A DNA stretch of 35,741 nt from an uncultured Lachnospiraceae bacterium (GCA_951800685.1 CATOJY010000035.1:1-35741); one strand, 5' to 3'; shown: positions 1-8,581, counted from the first letter of the stretch. Numbers and translations: made by a program. The notes: generated by a model not told the origin, from the sequence alone.

Positions 1-157
1 GTATCCGTTTCCCCTAAACATTTACTGTTTGGTTTGTATCTGTCCGATACTCTCTGAAAAATCTTTAAGAATTTTTTCTCTTGAATTTTCAGGGTTGCAT
101 TACTGTTTATTTGTCAAGGTTCTGTGCCGCGTGTCGGTTCTTGTTGAACACGCAACG
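1..157 (-). other. 5' leader of a stable-RNA (probably rRNA) operon, continuing off the left edge
   Basis: No convincing protein-coding frame is present. Read on the minus strand, the stretch follows a strong promoter and contains the segment AGAACCTTGACAAATAAACA (about 104-123). This resembles the boxA-like ACCTTGA/TTCTTTGA elements found in rRNA leaders and spacers of Firmicutes. It ends at base 1 without a start codon preceded by a ribosome binding site. I infer that a 16S rRNA gene, or less likely another stable RNA, lies just left of the window on the minus strand. The rRNA itself is not visible, so confidence is moderate. Confidence 0.45.
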
Positions 158-162
158 TTGAT

Positions 163-235
163 ATACTATCATATCTATCGCTGGTCGTCAATACCTTTTT
201 TTGAATTTTTTTACAAAAGTTTTTGACCCGCTTTT
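163..235 (-). promoter_or_regulatory. Strong promoter with UP-like A/T tracts
   Basis: On the minus strand the -35 is TTGACG (186-191), the spacer is exactly 17 bp, and the -10 is TAGTAT (163-168). Directly upstream (about 195-235) are phased A and T tracts typical of an UP element that binds the RNA polymerase alpha subunit. Such promoters are characteristic of rRNA and tRNA operons, in line with the leader downstream. The remaining bases to 344 hold nothing else I can identify. Confidence 0.6.
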
Positions 236-344
236 TCTACATGCGAAACACGACTACTTTTCGCGGTAGGTTTTTATAATAGCACCCCTCTCCTCCTTTT
301 GTCAATATCTTTTTGCATAAATTTTCGCAACAGCTCCTAACGAT

Positions 345-764
345 TCAAAATACGTCCACTCCCATATATCCCAGTGCATAATACAGTACCCCGGTAAGCA
401 CACAAGCTTCCAGTACTCCCATGACTGCACCAAGCATTTTATTAAATCCTTCAAGAAGTGATATATTGCTGAGTGCCAGGACTGGCCTAAAGATCAAACT
501 GCATATTTTAAAGACAATGCCTAGCAGGATCAAGGCGATCATACATACTATCAATGTGCTCGTCGCCCTGACCATTACGCTGGTAACTGCAAACAGAATC
601 AGAGCCACACACACCAGGGCTACAAGGCCTGATACGATCGTAACAATCTCCCCCATAATTCCATTACTGAATCCCTTCTTAATTCTCCACACAAACAAAA
701 GGAAAACAATCAGCACAAAAATAAATTTGATCATAAAAGGCCACGACTCTCCTATTCCATCCAA
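345..764 (-). CDS. CvpA-like integral membrane protein
   Basis: A 139-residue, very hydrophobic protein with about four membrane spans (roughly residues 9-26, 37-60, 67-92 and 109-132). Short basic loops such as RIKKGF separate them, and a glycine-rich final segment follows. Size and topology match the CvpA/colicin V production family, small membrane proteins of poorly defined role in envelope homeostasis. The start lies 15 nt after the stop of the DUF5711-like gene, so the two are almost certainly co-transcribed, with the LysM gene further upstream. The link to colicin V is only a family name; no colicin gene is present. The assignment rests on topology rather than a catalytic motif. Confidence 0.65.
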   Translation of the reverse strand: MDGIGESWPFMIKFIFVLIVFLLFVWRIKKGFSNGIMGEIVTIVSGLVALVCVALILFAVTSVMVRATSTLIVCMIALILLGIVFKICSLIFRPVLALSNISLLEGFNKMLGAVMGVLEACVLTGVLYYALGYMGVDVF

Positions 765-779
765 TCTGTCTAAAACATC

Positions 780-1982
780 CTACTTCAGCTCAATCGTATC
801 GATAGAGTCAGGCGTCACTACCATATAACGGCGTGCCGAACTCTGCGGTATCAATAATAGCGTAGTCTTGCTAAAATTTCCATTATATTTCTCTGCCCCG
901 CTGCTGTTATAGATACGGCACTCCGATTCATTATAGATAATGATCTGATCGTCATGGAACAAAATGTCTCTGAAGTCTATATCAAATTCGATTGACTGTC
1001 TTAAATCCCCCGATTTGTGGTATACATCCAATCGGAATCTGTTACTACTCTGCGTGCTATTGAAAATCAATCCTACGTATTCATCCCCATAATATACTCC
1101 CTGCACATTCTCCGCAAGTAGTTTTTCCGCTATACTGATCGGCTTCTGTGCTCCACTGAAAAACATAACTCTATCGTCAGATACCGCAAACACTGATCTG
1201 TCATCCAAAAATCCTGTAAGCGGCACTACAGAATTCAAGTAATCATAACCACTTACATAATTATTTACATTATTTTTACCTACAGGTCCAAAATTATAAA
1301 ATGCAACGCTCGATTTCATCTGCCCGCTGTCTACAAATAAATAAGATACACAGACTATTTCTCCATTAGGTGAAATAGATACGTTGACCGGATAACCACT
1401 ATCTTTCATCGTCGTTCTGAAATATACTAATTCTTTTCCCTGAGAATCATACAGATAAATCCAGGTAGCGTCTGTGTCGTCCAGTACAGCCGCAACCACC
1501 CCGTTTGATGCCACACAGAAATCCCGCACTGGCCTGCTCGTTGTAATACTGCCCATAACACCACTGGTATTCATGACATAAATCGTTCTTCCATTATAGT
1601 CTCCGATTGCTGCCACATTCTTACACACATCCACAATAGGATTCTGCATTTCAAAGGTTTGGTTCCATACAGCATTTCCTCGGATATCCATACAACCAGC
1701 GCCATCCTTGCTGTATGTCAGCAGGTAACCCGAAAAGGGTACAAGTGTAGAATCCTGTGTGATACGGACCTCCGTAGAAAAAATCACCGAATTCTCCGTA
1801 TAAACTTTATTCTTCCATTGAATATAAAGTACCGTTCCGACCGCAGCCAGCAGTAGGATCACCAAAATCATCCGATAAAAAATCGTAAATTTATGACTTT
1901 TAATCTTTTCCCGATAACTGATCCTGCCCCTTTCTTCTTTTCTTTCTTTTCTCTTTTTCAGGTAATCCCTAACGTTAACCAT
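780..1982 (-). CDS. DUF5711-like membrane-anchored beta-propeller protein
   Basis: I choose the ATG at 1982 because AGAGGA lies 7 nt upstream; a longer frame reaches 2045 but has no ribosome binding site. The 400-residue product has a very basic cytoplasmic N-terminus (KKRKERKEERGR), one membrane span at about residues 37-56, and a large extracytoplasmic part. That part is made of repeated short beta-strand blocks (for example VDVCKNVAAIGDYNGRTIYV, VVAAVLDDTDATWIYLYDSQ), which look like blades of a WD/PQQ-type propeller. I believe this is the DUF5711 family, from recall of Clostridia proteins; its function is unknown. The neighbours (LysM protein upstream, CvpA-like protein downstream) point to an envelope role. 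No catalytic motif is visible. Confidence 0.65.
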   Translation of the reverse strand: MVNVRDYLKKRKERKEERGRISYREKIKSHKFTIFYRMILVILLLAAVGTVLYIQWKNKVYTENSVIFSTEVRITQDSTLVPFSGYLLTYSKDGAGCMDIRGNAVWNQTFEMQNPIVDVCKNVAAIGDYNGRTIYVMNTSGVMGSITTSRPVRDFCVASNGVVAAVLDDTDATWIYLYDSQGKELVYFRTTMKDSGYPVNVSISPNGEIVCVSYLFVDSGQMKSSVAFYNFGPVGKNNVNNYVSGYDYLNSVVPLTGFLDDRSVFAVSDDRVMFFSGAQKPISIAEKLLAENVQGVYYGDEYVGLIFNSTQSSNRFRLDVYHKSGDLRQSIEFDIDFRDILFHDDQIIIYNESECRIYNSSGAEKYNGNFSKTTLLLIPQSSARRYMVVTPDSIDTIELK

Positions 1983-2045
1983 TCGTTGTTCCTCTATACA
2001 GCAATTTAAGCCAATGCTTTGCAATTTACCAAAAAATACCGTCAC

Positions 2046-2070
2046 AGAAAAAATATGCGCTTATCGCATT
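2046..2070 (-). terminator. Rho-independent terminator between the LysM and DUF5711-like genes
   Basis: On the minus strand, ATGCG-ATAAG-CGCAT is followed directly by ATTTTTT. It lies downstream of the LysM gene and about 65 nt before the DUF5711-like start, so it would end or attenuate transcription inside the cluster. Confidence 0.6.
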
Positions 2071-2077
2071 CTTCCAG

Positions 2078-2132
2078 ACATGACCTAGTTCTACTAAAAC
2101 ATCCATTCTGGTATCTCAGTAGAACTTCATGT
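2078..2132 (-). other. Long imperfect RNA hairpin upstream of the terminator
   Basis: The arms 2118-2132 and 2078-2095 are complementary over 15 pairs: ACATGA with TCATGT and AGTTCTACT with AGTAGAACT, interrupted by a 3-nt bulge. The loop is 22 nt. On the minus-strand transcript it forms just after the LysM stop codon and 7 nt before the terminator at 2046-2070. It could stabilise the LysM mRNA 3' end or control read-through; no known riboswitch consensus is recognised. Confidence 0.5.
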
Positions 2133-2156
2133 CTTATCATACCACAACAACTTCCC

Positions 2157-3356
2157 TTACGGCAGTATTATTTTTTGTCCATAACGGATATTATCCGGAT
2201 CTGTTATCTGATTGATCTCGCAAATTTTCTTTACATGGGAAGTGTCACCATATACTTTCTGGCTGATCATATACAGAGTATCCCCTCTTTCCACTTCATA
2301 GTATCTGGCCACATTGCGAGACAACGCCTCCACTCCCTCTTCACTTTCTGTTGTCCCTGTTTCCTTGTCCCCGCTTTCACGTTCTCCTTCCTGCTGTTCT
2401 GTTTGTGCCTGACCATCCACTGAATCTTCCGTCGTCTCTTTTTGCTCTTTCGTATTCTTCTCTCCTTCGGACTGCTGCTCTGTTCCAGCGTCTGCATCGT
2501 TCCTATCTTCTTCTATACTATTCTCATCCTCTCCAGCTACTGTTTCTTCCTGCTCATTCCTCTGTTCCTGAAAGGCGTTTTCCTTTATAACGCTGTCCTG
2601 CAGCAGATTGGATTCGGACACATCTTTGATTGATTCATCCCGTTTTACAATGATATCGTTCTCTCCCTCTTCTTTTGCTACTTCCACGGTTTCTACATCC
2701 AGCGCTGCAGGATCACTTGCTTCCTGATTCTCCATGACGAAAAACACTTCTGCAGCTGACTGGTTCAATTGCTCTAATTTATCATAACTATTTGCAGAAT
2801 TGATCACAATTGCCACCAAAACAAGGAAAACAAGGCCCAGCTGCAGTGAAACAGCGTAATGTGGATTTACTTTTCTTTCATTTCTCACCGTTTTTCCTGC
2901 ATATCGTCTCTCATCTACACCCGCTCTCTGACAAGATGCAGCTTGTCCCACAGGAGTATACATTTCCTGTCTTGAAGACTCTCCTCTTTCTTCTCTACCC
3001 CGATGAATCAGGTAATCCTGCATCTCTGCATTATCATAATAGAACACATGATATCCTTTTACTTCATAAACACCATTTGTCTCTTTGATCAGAAAAATGG
3101 GGCCTGTCTGTGTCACTCTGCAGCTTATTTCCTCCAACAGTTCATATTTGTCAAAAACCTTAAGATGCCTGTCCTGTCCCGCTCCATAAATCGTATATTT
3201 TCTGCCATTTTCCTCCCTGCATCCGTAGAAAACAATCTCTGGTGCATCTTGTATGTCTCTCTTTTCTTTGATAAAAGAAATAACATAATCTTCCACATAA
3301 AGTCTGTATTTTTCTTCTTTTTTTCCTTTGTGAATGACAATCGATGGCTGCCGCAT
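2157..3356 (-). CDS. Membrane-anchored LysM-domain protein
   Basis: The ATG at 3356 has GGAG 8 nt upstream; an upstream TTG in frame at 3377 lacks a site. The 399-residue protein has a cytoplasmic N-terminal region of about 160 residues (RQPSIVIHKGKKEEKYRLYV and following), one membrane span at about 167-187, and a long low-complexity acidic Glu/Gln/Asp linker to about 345. A C-terminal LysM module follows (YYEVERGDTLYMISQKVYGD to the end, NIRYGQKIILP). LysM binds GlcNAc-containing glycans, so the linker probably spans the wall and the tip grips peptidoglycan. The cytoplasmic part is unrecognised. It shares orientation with the DUF5711-like and CvpA-like genes, although a terminator intervenes. 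Confidence 0.75.
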   Translation of the reverse strand: MRQPSIVIHKGKKEEKYRLYVEDYVISFIKEKRDIQDAPEIVFYGCREENGRKYTIYGAGQDRHLKVFDKYELLEEISCRVTQTGPIFLIKETNGVYEVKGYHVFYYDNAEMQDYLIHRGREERGESSRQEMYTPVGQAASCQRAGVDERRYAGKTVRNERKVNPHYAVSLQLGLVFLVLVAIVINSANSYDKLEQLNQSAAEVFFVMENQEASDPAALDVETVEVAKEEGENDIIVKRDESIKDVSESNLLQDSVIKENAFQEQRNEQEETVAGEDENSIEEDRNDADAGTEQQSEGEKNTKEQKETTEDSVDGQAQTEQQEGERESGDKETGTTESEEGVEALSRNVARYYEVERGDTLYMISQKVYGDTSHVKKICEINQITDPDNIRYGQKIILP

Positions 3357-3495
3357 TTCCCTCACTCCATTCCACAACGCCCATATCTATACAAACATCT
3401 GGGCAGATTCACAGCATTATGGAATCATCATATCATGCCTTTCACAAGAAAAATGCCGCAATCTGCGATAACTACAGAAGTTCACAATACAGCAA

Positions 3496-3520
3496 AAGAG
3501 ATGCGTTCTTCGCATCTCTT
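3496..3520 (-). terminator. Terminator-like hairpin downstream of galM
   Basis: A perfect 10-bp inverted repeat (AAGAGATGCG with CGCATCTCTT) with a 5-nt loop lies 15 nt after the galM stop. The minus-strand T tract is short (TCTTTTG), so termination may be partial. Confidence 0.55.
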
Positions 3521-3534
3521 CATTAAAACAAATC

Positions 3535-4575
3535 TTATATAAATTGATAGATTGTAACCGATTCATAGTCTTTCCCTGGCCCGAATACAGCAGCCGGAAA
3601 TTCAGAATGATGAATATTATCAGGATAGTACTGTGTCTCCAGACACAAACCCACACGAGCGCCATACACAGCAGCATCTTTGCCATCCTCTTGCTCTATA
3701 CAGTTGCCCGCATAAAATTGTACCCCTGGAAGACTGGAGAAAACTTTCATCTTCCTACCACTCTTAGGGTCCTCCACTACTGCAATCTCCCTAATGCTTC
3801 CATCGGCCCCATCAATCACGAAATTGTGGTCATATCCCTGTCCGATCCGAATCTGCTCTGAATCAGCATTGATATCCTGCCCAATCGGTTTCGCCGCCAT
3901 AAAGTCAAAAGGCGTTCCGGCTACCGGTGCAATTTCTCCTGTGGGAATCGAACCCGCCACAGTAGGCGTATAATGGGATGCCCTGAGACATAGCAAATGG
4001 TCTTCAATCTTGCCAGCCTTATGCCCAGAAAGATTGAAATACGTATGATTAGTCATATTAATGATCGTATTTTGATCTGAGGACACATGGTAACTCAATT
4101 TCAGTGCATTATCCTCCGACAGACTATATGTCACGGAAATTTTCTTGTTTCCTGGGAATCCCATCTCCCCGTCTTTGCCCTCCAGGGTAAACGTCACACT
4201 GTCTGTACCCTCCAACGCCTCCCAAACACGCTTATGATAGCCTTCCTCTTTATGACTGTGAAGATTATTACCCCCATCGTTATCATCGACACGATAAGTC
4301 TTTCCATCAATCTCAAAACAAGCACCAGCAATCCGATTAGCGCTCGGTCCTATCGTTGCCCCAAAGAAACTTCCATTGTCAAAATATTTTTCCAGCGAAT
4401 CATATCCCAAGACAACATCTTCAAGCACACCGTTCTTGTCCGGCACAAGAAGATTGACCAGAATAGCGCCGTAGCTGATAATTTTTGCCCGCATGCCGTT
4501 GGTATTAGACAATGTAAAAGCATACACTTCCCTGCCATCTTTCGCCACACCAAATTTTTCTTTGCTTACTCCCAT
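3535..4575 (-). CDS. galM: Galactose mutarotase (aldose 1-epimerase)
   Basis: A cytoplasmic enzyme that interconverts the alpha and beta anomers of galactose or glucose, feeding the Leloir pathway. Family signatures are complete: the NRIAGACFEIDG region, NNLHSHKEEGYHKRVWE, NHTYFNLSGH with the catalytic histidine, GYDHNFV, and ETQYYPDNIHH with the general-base glutamate. The start at 4575 (MGVSKEKFGV) is preferred because GGAGGA lies 7 nt upstream. An in-frame ATG 15 nt earlier (4590) has a weaker site. At 346 residues it has normal family length. No galK or galT is nearby, so it appears to be a stand-alone gene ended by the hairpin at 3496-3520. Confidence 0.93.
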   Translation of the reverse strand: MGVSKEKFGVAKDGREVYAFTLSNTNGMRAKIISYGAILVNLLVPDKNGVLEDVVLGYDSLEKYFDNGSFFGATIGPSANRIAGACFEIDGKTYRVDDNDGGNNLHSHKEEGYHKRVWEALEGTDSVTFTLEGKDGEMGFPGNKKISVTYSLSEDNALKLSYHVSSDQNTIINMTNHTYFNLSGHKAGKIEDHLLCLRASHYTPTVAGSIPTGEIAPVAGTPFDFMAAKPIGQDINADSEQIRIGQGYDHNFVIDGADGSIREIAVVEDPKSGRKMKVFSSLPGVQFYAGNCIEQEDGKDAAVYGARVGLCLETQYYPDNIHHSEFPAAVFGPGKDYESVTIYQFI

Positions 4576-4611
4576 CGTATGTTCCTCCATTCGTCTACCT
4601 TGTAAACTCCC

Positions 4612-4768
4612 CTATTTATACAGAAAATTCCCTTCTGTTCCTGGATTCTTCTTGAAATATTCATAATTTTTAGACAATTTCTTTTTCCGGGCTGGTTTTC
4701 CTAAATGCTTCTTAACACTCTTTCTTTTCCATTGCTGGCAGCATTATCCAGAATACCGCCAGTATCAC
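4612..4768 (-). pseudogene. Possible frameshifted small membrane-protein gene downstream of recR
   Basis: After the recR stop, one frame (GTG at 4768) encodes a hydrophobic start, ILAVFWIMLPAMEKKEC, and stops at 4712-4714. The frame one base over continues protein-like to 4612: KKHLGKPARKKKLSKNYEYF and then KNPGTEGNFLYK. Joined by a +1 shift at TGT-TAA-G they would make a basic single-span protein of about 50 residues. This may be a decayed gene, a sequencing error, or chance in A-rich DNA. No good ribosome binding site is visible. The hydrophobic part also overlaps an 11-bp hairpin (about 4737-4764). Confidence 0.25.
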
Positions 4769-4780
4769 TATAAAATCGTA

Positions 4781-5377
4781 TTATAACTCTATTCTTCCTT
4801 CCAAGGCACGCAGCAGCGTGACTTCATCAATGTATTCCAGGTCACCGCCTACCGGCACACCACTGGCAATCCTCGTCACTTTGATTCCAGTAGGCTTGAT
4901 CAGCTTGCTAATATACATAGCTGTAGTCTCCCCTTCCAAACTGGAATTCGTGGCGATAATCACCTCATCTACCTCACCCTCCAGCCGCTGCATCAGCTCT
5001 TTGAGCTTGATATCCCCTGGGCCAATACCGATCATAGGGGAAATCGCCCCATGGAGTACGTGGTAAACCCCCATGTACTTACCTGTCTTCTCATATGCCG
5101 CCAGATCTCTTGTATTCTCTACCACCATGATCATCCTGTGATCCCGCTTCCCGTTGGCACAAACCGGACAGATCTCCTGGTCTGTCAATGTGTAGCATTC
5201 TTTGCAGTAACAGACATTCGCTTTTGCATCCAAGATCACGCGAGAGAGACGTTCTACCCTCGCCTTCGGCATATTGATGATATGAAAAGCCAGTCTCTGT
5301 GCAGATTTGGAGCCAATGCCCGGAAGACCAGCCAGTTCTTCTATTAATTTATTGATATAGCCGCTGTACAAATCCAT
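4781..5377 (-). CDS. recR: Recombination mediator protein RecR
   Basis: RecR acts with RecO (and RecF) to load RecA on gapped single-stranded DNA. The 198-residue length is normal. Visible in order are the helix-hairpin-helix region (ELAGLPGIGSKSAQRLAFHI, about residues 15-34), a four-cysteine zinc finger (CYCKEC...CPVC, about 56-74), and the Toprim domain (MIMVVENTRDLAAYEKTGKY to the IATNSSLEGETTAMYI region). The C-terminus is GVPVGGDLEYIDEVTLLRAL. The ATG overlaps the ybaB stop by one base (TGATG), so the two are translationally coupled. The order dnaX-ybaB-recR is a conserved bacterial cluster, which makes the call secure. Confidence 0.97.
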   Translation of the reverse strand: MDLYSGYINKLIEELAGLPGIGSKSAQRLAFHIINMPKARVERLSRVILDAKANVCYCKECYTLTDQEICPVCANGKRDHRMIMVVENTRDLAAYEKTGKYMGVYHVLHGAISPMIGIGPGDIKLKELMQRLEGEVDEVIIATNSSLEGETTAMYISKLIKPTGIKVTRIASGVPVGGDLEYIDEVTLLRALEGRIEL

Positions 5378-5721
5378 CAGAATGGAAAGCCTCCGCCTAA
5401 TCCGCCTGTCATCTTATTCATTACTTCCGCACTGGCATCTTCCGCCATGCGCAATGCCTCGTTAGCCGCTGCCATCACCAAGTCTTCCAGCATCTCTATA
5501 TCATCCGGATCCACTACCTCTTCCGACAGTTTCACCTTTGCAATCTCTTTCTTACCTGTCACAGTCACTTCTACTGCGCCACCGCCGGCTTTCGCCACAA
5601 ATTCTTTCGTCTCTAGTTCCTTCTGACTCTCCTCCATCTGACGCTGCATTCTCTGCGCCTGTTTCATCAGATTATTCATATTACCCGGCATACCGCCTGG
5701 AAATCCGCCTCGCTTTGCCAT
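5377..5721 (-). CDS. YbaB/EbfC nucleoid-associated protein
   Basis: A 114-residue member of the YbaB/EbfC family, small dimeric DNA-binding proteins found beside dnaX and recR in most bacteria. The Gly/Met-rich N-terminus ([20 protein letters not shown]) is followed by a helix rich in Gln and Glu, then the conserved [20 protein letters not shown] strand region and the [20 protein letters not shown] helix, and a glycine-rich tail. The start at 5721 is preferred over 5739 because AAAGGGA lies 6 nt upstream of it. It lies 54 nt after dnaX and overlaps recR by one base. Confidence 0.95.
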   Translation of the reverse strand: MAKRGGFPGGMPGNMNNLMKQAQRMQRQMEESQKELETKEFVAKAGGGAVEVTVTGKKEIAKVKLSEEVVDPDDIEMLEDLVMAAANEALRMAEDASAEVMNKMTGGLGGGFPF

Positions 5722-5775
5722 ATCATTTCCCTTTCTCATTGAACAGTTAAACTATCTTTCCTGTTATATTATTGA

Positions 5776-7356
5776 TCACTCTTCCTCTTCTATATCCATA
5801 TGGATCACCTGACTTAAATCTACATAATTCTGCACAAAAGCATTCTGATCCGGCACGCTCTGTATTGTTATGTCGATCTCTTTCCCAACAGCTTCCGACA
5901 GGGTCTGTATTAATAACTCTCGATGGCCTTCCTGTTTTAAAAAATAATCTGAAGCCAGACCATCTTCCACGACGATTGTCAGCCTATTATCGCCGCCCAG
6001 ACTCAAATTGGCATTCTTAAGGTACTGTTTCATCGGCATGGATGTCTGTCCCACAATCGAAGGCCATTTGGCCACCACCGCCTGTACATCCTCTGGAATT
6101 GCCTTCGGAAGCGCCGGCCGCTCCTTCTTTACCACCGACTTCGTCCCTGTGTCCTCACTGACCATCCCGCCCAAAACACCATCAGAAGACATCACTGTAA
6201 TGCCATTCTCTATCTTCTCCTCCACGACTCTGAGTCTCTCCAGAATAGATTCCTGATCCTTCTCCATGCTCGGCCGGCAGAGCTTGATCAACGCAATCTC
6301 GATTAGGACCCTTTTCTGCACCGCATATTTGATCTGACCGGACAGCTCTGAAAATATGCGGATGTAACGCATGATCGCCTCTACCTCTAACATATCCGCC
6401 TCTTCCCGCAGTCTGAGAAGATTATCCGAAGAGACATCAATCACATCTTCAATATGATCTGACGATTTGACTAACAACAAGTTTCGCAGATACCAGGTAA
6501 AGTCCGTGACAAACTGTGTAAGTTCCCTGCCTTGCATGACAATCTCTTCCAACAGCCCGATACACCCATTTACATCCTGCTGCAGTACGTACCGGAGCAG
6601 TCTGCCAAACACTTCCGTATCTACAGCTCCCAGTACATCCAACACCTTATCATAGGTCAGTTCCTGTCCAAAATGAAAGGCAATACACTGATCCAACAGA
6701 CTTAAGGCATCCCGCATAGAACCATCTGCCGTCTTCGCTACATAACGAAGTGCTTTGTCCTCCACCTGGATCTGCTCTGTCTTCATCAGTTCCCGCAGTC
6801 TATCCGTAATCGTATCAATGGTGATCCTTCTGAAATCATACCTCTGGCATCGGGACAAGATCGTGATTGGGATCTTATGCACTTCTGTTGTTGCTAAGAT
6901 AAAAATAGCATAAGACGGCGGTTCCTCCAATGTCTTGAGAAGCGCATTAAACGCCCCAATGGAAAGCATGTGAACCTCATCTATGATATAGACCTTGTAT
7001 TTGCCCTCGGCAGGGGAGTAGGACACTTCCTCCACTATTTCGCGGATATTGTCCACACCATTGTTAGATGCCGCATCAATTTCGATCACATTCATACTGG
7101 CACCTGCCGTAATCGACTTACAGGCGGCGCATTCCCCACAGGGACTGCCCTCCACAGGATGCTCACAGTTCACTGCTCTCGCGAAGATCTTGGCGATCGT
7201 CGTCTTACCTGTTCCACGAGTTCCGCAGAACAGGTAGGCATGGCCTACCCGTTCTGCTTTTATTTGATTCTGTAAAGTTGTAACAATATGTTCCTGTCCC
7301 TTAACGTCCCCGAAACAATCAGGGCGGAACTTACGATAAAGAGCGGTATATGACAT
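5776..7356 (-). CDS. dnaX: DNA polymerase III subunit tau (gamma/tau)
   Basis: The clamp-loader ATPase that couples the replicative polymerase to the helicase. From the ATG at 7356 (AGAGGGA upstream) it is 526 residues. Motifs: SYTALYRKFRP at the N-terminus, Walker A CGTRGTGKTTIAKIFA (about 44-59), zinc-binding cysteines (CEHPVEGSPCGECAAC), Walker B VYIIDEVHMLS, the SRC motif LSRCQRYDFRR, then domain III and a tau-specific tail. I saw no A-rich slippage site of the E. coli type in the part inspected, so a separate gamma form is not predicted. In many Firmicutes the SRP RNA gene and tadA are adjacent; here pfkA lies upstream. Confidence 0.96.
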   Translation of the reverse strand: MSYTALYRKFRPDCFGDVKGQEHIVTTLQNQIKAERVGHAYLFCGTRGTGKTTIAKIFARAVNCEHPVEGSPCGECAACKSITAGASMNVIEIDAASNNGVDNIREIVEEVSYSPAEGKYKVYIIDEVHMLSIGAFNALLKTLEEPPSYAIFILATTEVHKIPITILSRCQRYDFRRITIDTITDRLRELMKTEQIQVEDKALRYVAKTADGSMRDALSLLDQCIAFHFGQELTYDKVLDVLGAVDTEVFGRLLRYVLQQDVNGCIGLLEEIVMQGRELTQFVTDFTWYLRNLLLVKSSDHIEDVIDVSSDNLLRLREEADMLEVEAIMRYIRIFSELSGQIKYAVQKRVLIEIALIKLCRPSMEKDQESILERLRVVEEKIENGITVMSSDGVLGGMVSEDTGTKSVVKKERPALPKAIPEDVQAVVAKWPSIVGQTSMPMKQYLKNANLSLGGDNRLTIVVEDGLASDYFLKQEGHRELLIQTLSEAVGKEIDITIQSVPDQNAFVQNYVDLSQVIHMDIEEEE

Positions 7357-7427
7357 TACTTCCCTCTGTACTGCTCTGCGCATTTAAGCAGCGCAGGGCC
7401 TCCTCTCTACCTTTCTATGTTTCCTAC

Positions 7428-8501
7428 CTAATCACCAAAGCTGATCCCTACCATCTTGGCTTCTTTCACGATCGTCGCATCCGGTGACACCATCTTAAGC
7501 TTACCCGCTACATCTTCCAAAGATACTTTGACTACTTCTCTGTTCTTATAGCCTACCATAAATCCGTACTCGCCTTTCAGGATCAGCTTACCTGCCTCTG
7601 CTCCCAAACGGGTCGCGAACACACGGTCATAAGGACAGGGACTGCCGCCACGCTGTGTATGCCCTGGAACAGTAACTCGCACATCTTTGCCACTCTTCTT
7701 CCTGATCTTATCTGCGATCTCATAAGATACTGATGGGTAAGGATTATTTTCCAGCTTCTTCTTATATTCTTTCTTAGAAAGTTTCGCGTCTTCTTTGGAG
7801 ATCGCGCCTTCCGCCACAGCCATGATTGTGAATCTGGATCCTCTCGCCTCACGCTCATTGATCGCCTTGATCACTTTGTTAATATCGTAGGGAATCTCAG
7901 GAATCAAAATAATATCAGCGCCCCCTGCTATTCCGGCATTCAATGTCAACCATCCTACCTTATGTCCCATAACTTCCACAATAAAGATGCGTGCATGGGA
8001 AGAAGCCGTCGTATGGATACAATCAATACAATCTGTTGCGATATTCACTGCGCTCTGGAATCCAAAGGTCATATCCGTACCCCACAGATCATTGTCAATA
8101 GTCTTCGGAAGCGTGATTACATTCAATCCTTCTTCACGAAGCATATTCGCCGTCTTGTGGGTTCCATTCCCTCCCAGAATCACCAGACAGTCTAATTTCA
8201 GCTTGTAGTAATTCTGCTTCATCTCCTCAACCTTGTTAAGACCATTCTCGTCTGGTTCACGCATTAGTTTGAAAGGAGTCCTGGAGCTTCCAAGAATCGT
8301 ACCGCCCTTTGTCAAAATGCCTGCAAAGTCATGCCCAGTCAACATACGAAAATCCCCGTAGATCAAGCCTTTGTAGCCATCCAAAAAACCGTAAATCTCA
8401 ACATCCTCTCCGCTGCAGGACAGACATTTCACCACGCCCCGCATCGCCGCATTCAATGCCTGACAGTCTCCTCCGCTGGTTAACATACCAATTCTCTTCA
8501 T
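7428..8501 (-). CDS. 6-phosphofructokinase, Clostridia group III-like variant
   Basis: Phosphorylates fructose 6-phosphate in glycolysis, using ATP or possibly pyrophosphate. Length is 357 residues, with AAGGAGG 7 nt before the ATG. The N-terminal loop reads TSGGDCQALNAAMR, where classical enzymes have GGDxPGxN. The nucleotide loop is GGNGTHKTAN rather than GGDGS, so the magnesium-coordinating aspartate is asparagine. The active-site motif is PKTIDND, with the lysine seen in PPi-dependent and group III enzymes instead of the glycine of E. coli PfkA. MGHKVGWL and GHTQRGGSPCPYDR are intact, so it is probably functional. From memory, similar sequences occur across Lachnospiraceae. The phosphate donor cannot be settled from sequence. 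Confidence 0.9.
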   Translation of the reverse strand: MKRIGMLTSGGDCQALNAAMRGVVKCLSCSGEDVEIYGFLDGYKGLIYGDFRMLTGHDFAGILTKGGTILGSSRTPFKLMREPDENGLNKVEEMKQNYYKLKLDCLVILGGNGTHKTANMLREEGLNVITLPKTIDNDLWGTDMTFGFQSAVNIATDCIDCIHTTASSHARIFIVEVMGHKVGWLTLNAGIAGGADIILIPEIPYDINKVIKAINEREARGSRFTIMAVAEGAISKEDAKLSKKEYKKKLENNPYPSVSYEIADKIRKKSGKDVRVTVPGHTQRGGSPCPYDRVFATRLGAEAGKLILKGEYGFMVGYKNREVVKVSLEDVAGKLKMVSPDATIVKEAKMVGISFGD

Positions 8502-8581
8502 CCTGAATCCTCCTTACATCATCACTGTCTTATGTTTCTGCCTAACCTCACGTTCTATTATAGTCCTTTTTCCTTCTCTTC

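Noticed and set aside
29..226. Plus-strand frame of 65 codons at the left edge
   Set aside because: It crosses a strong minus-strand promoter and leader and has no ribosome binding site.
6000..6250. Programmed frameshift in dnaX to make gamma
   Set aside because: No A-rich slippery heptamer with a following stop and hairpin was seen in the linker region.
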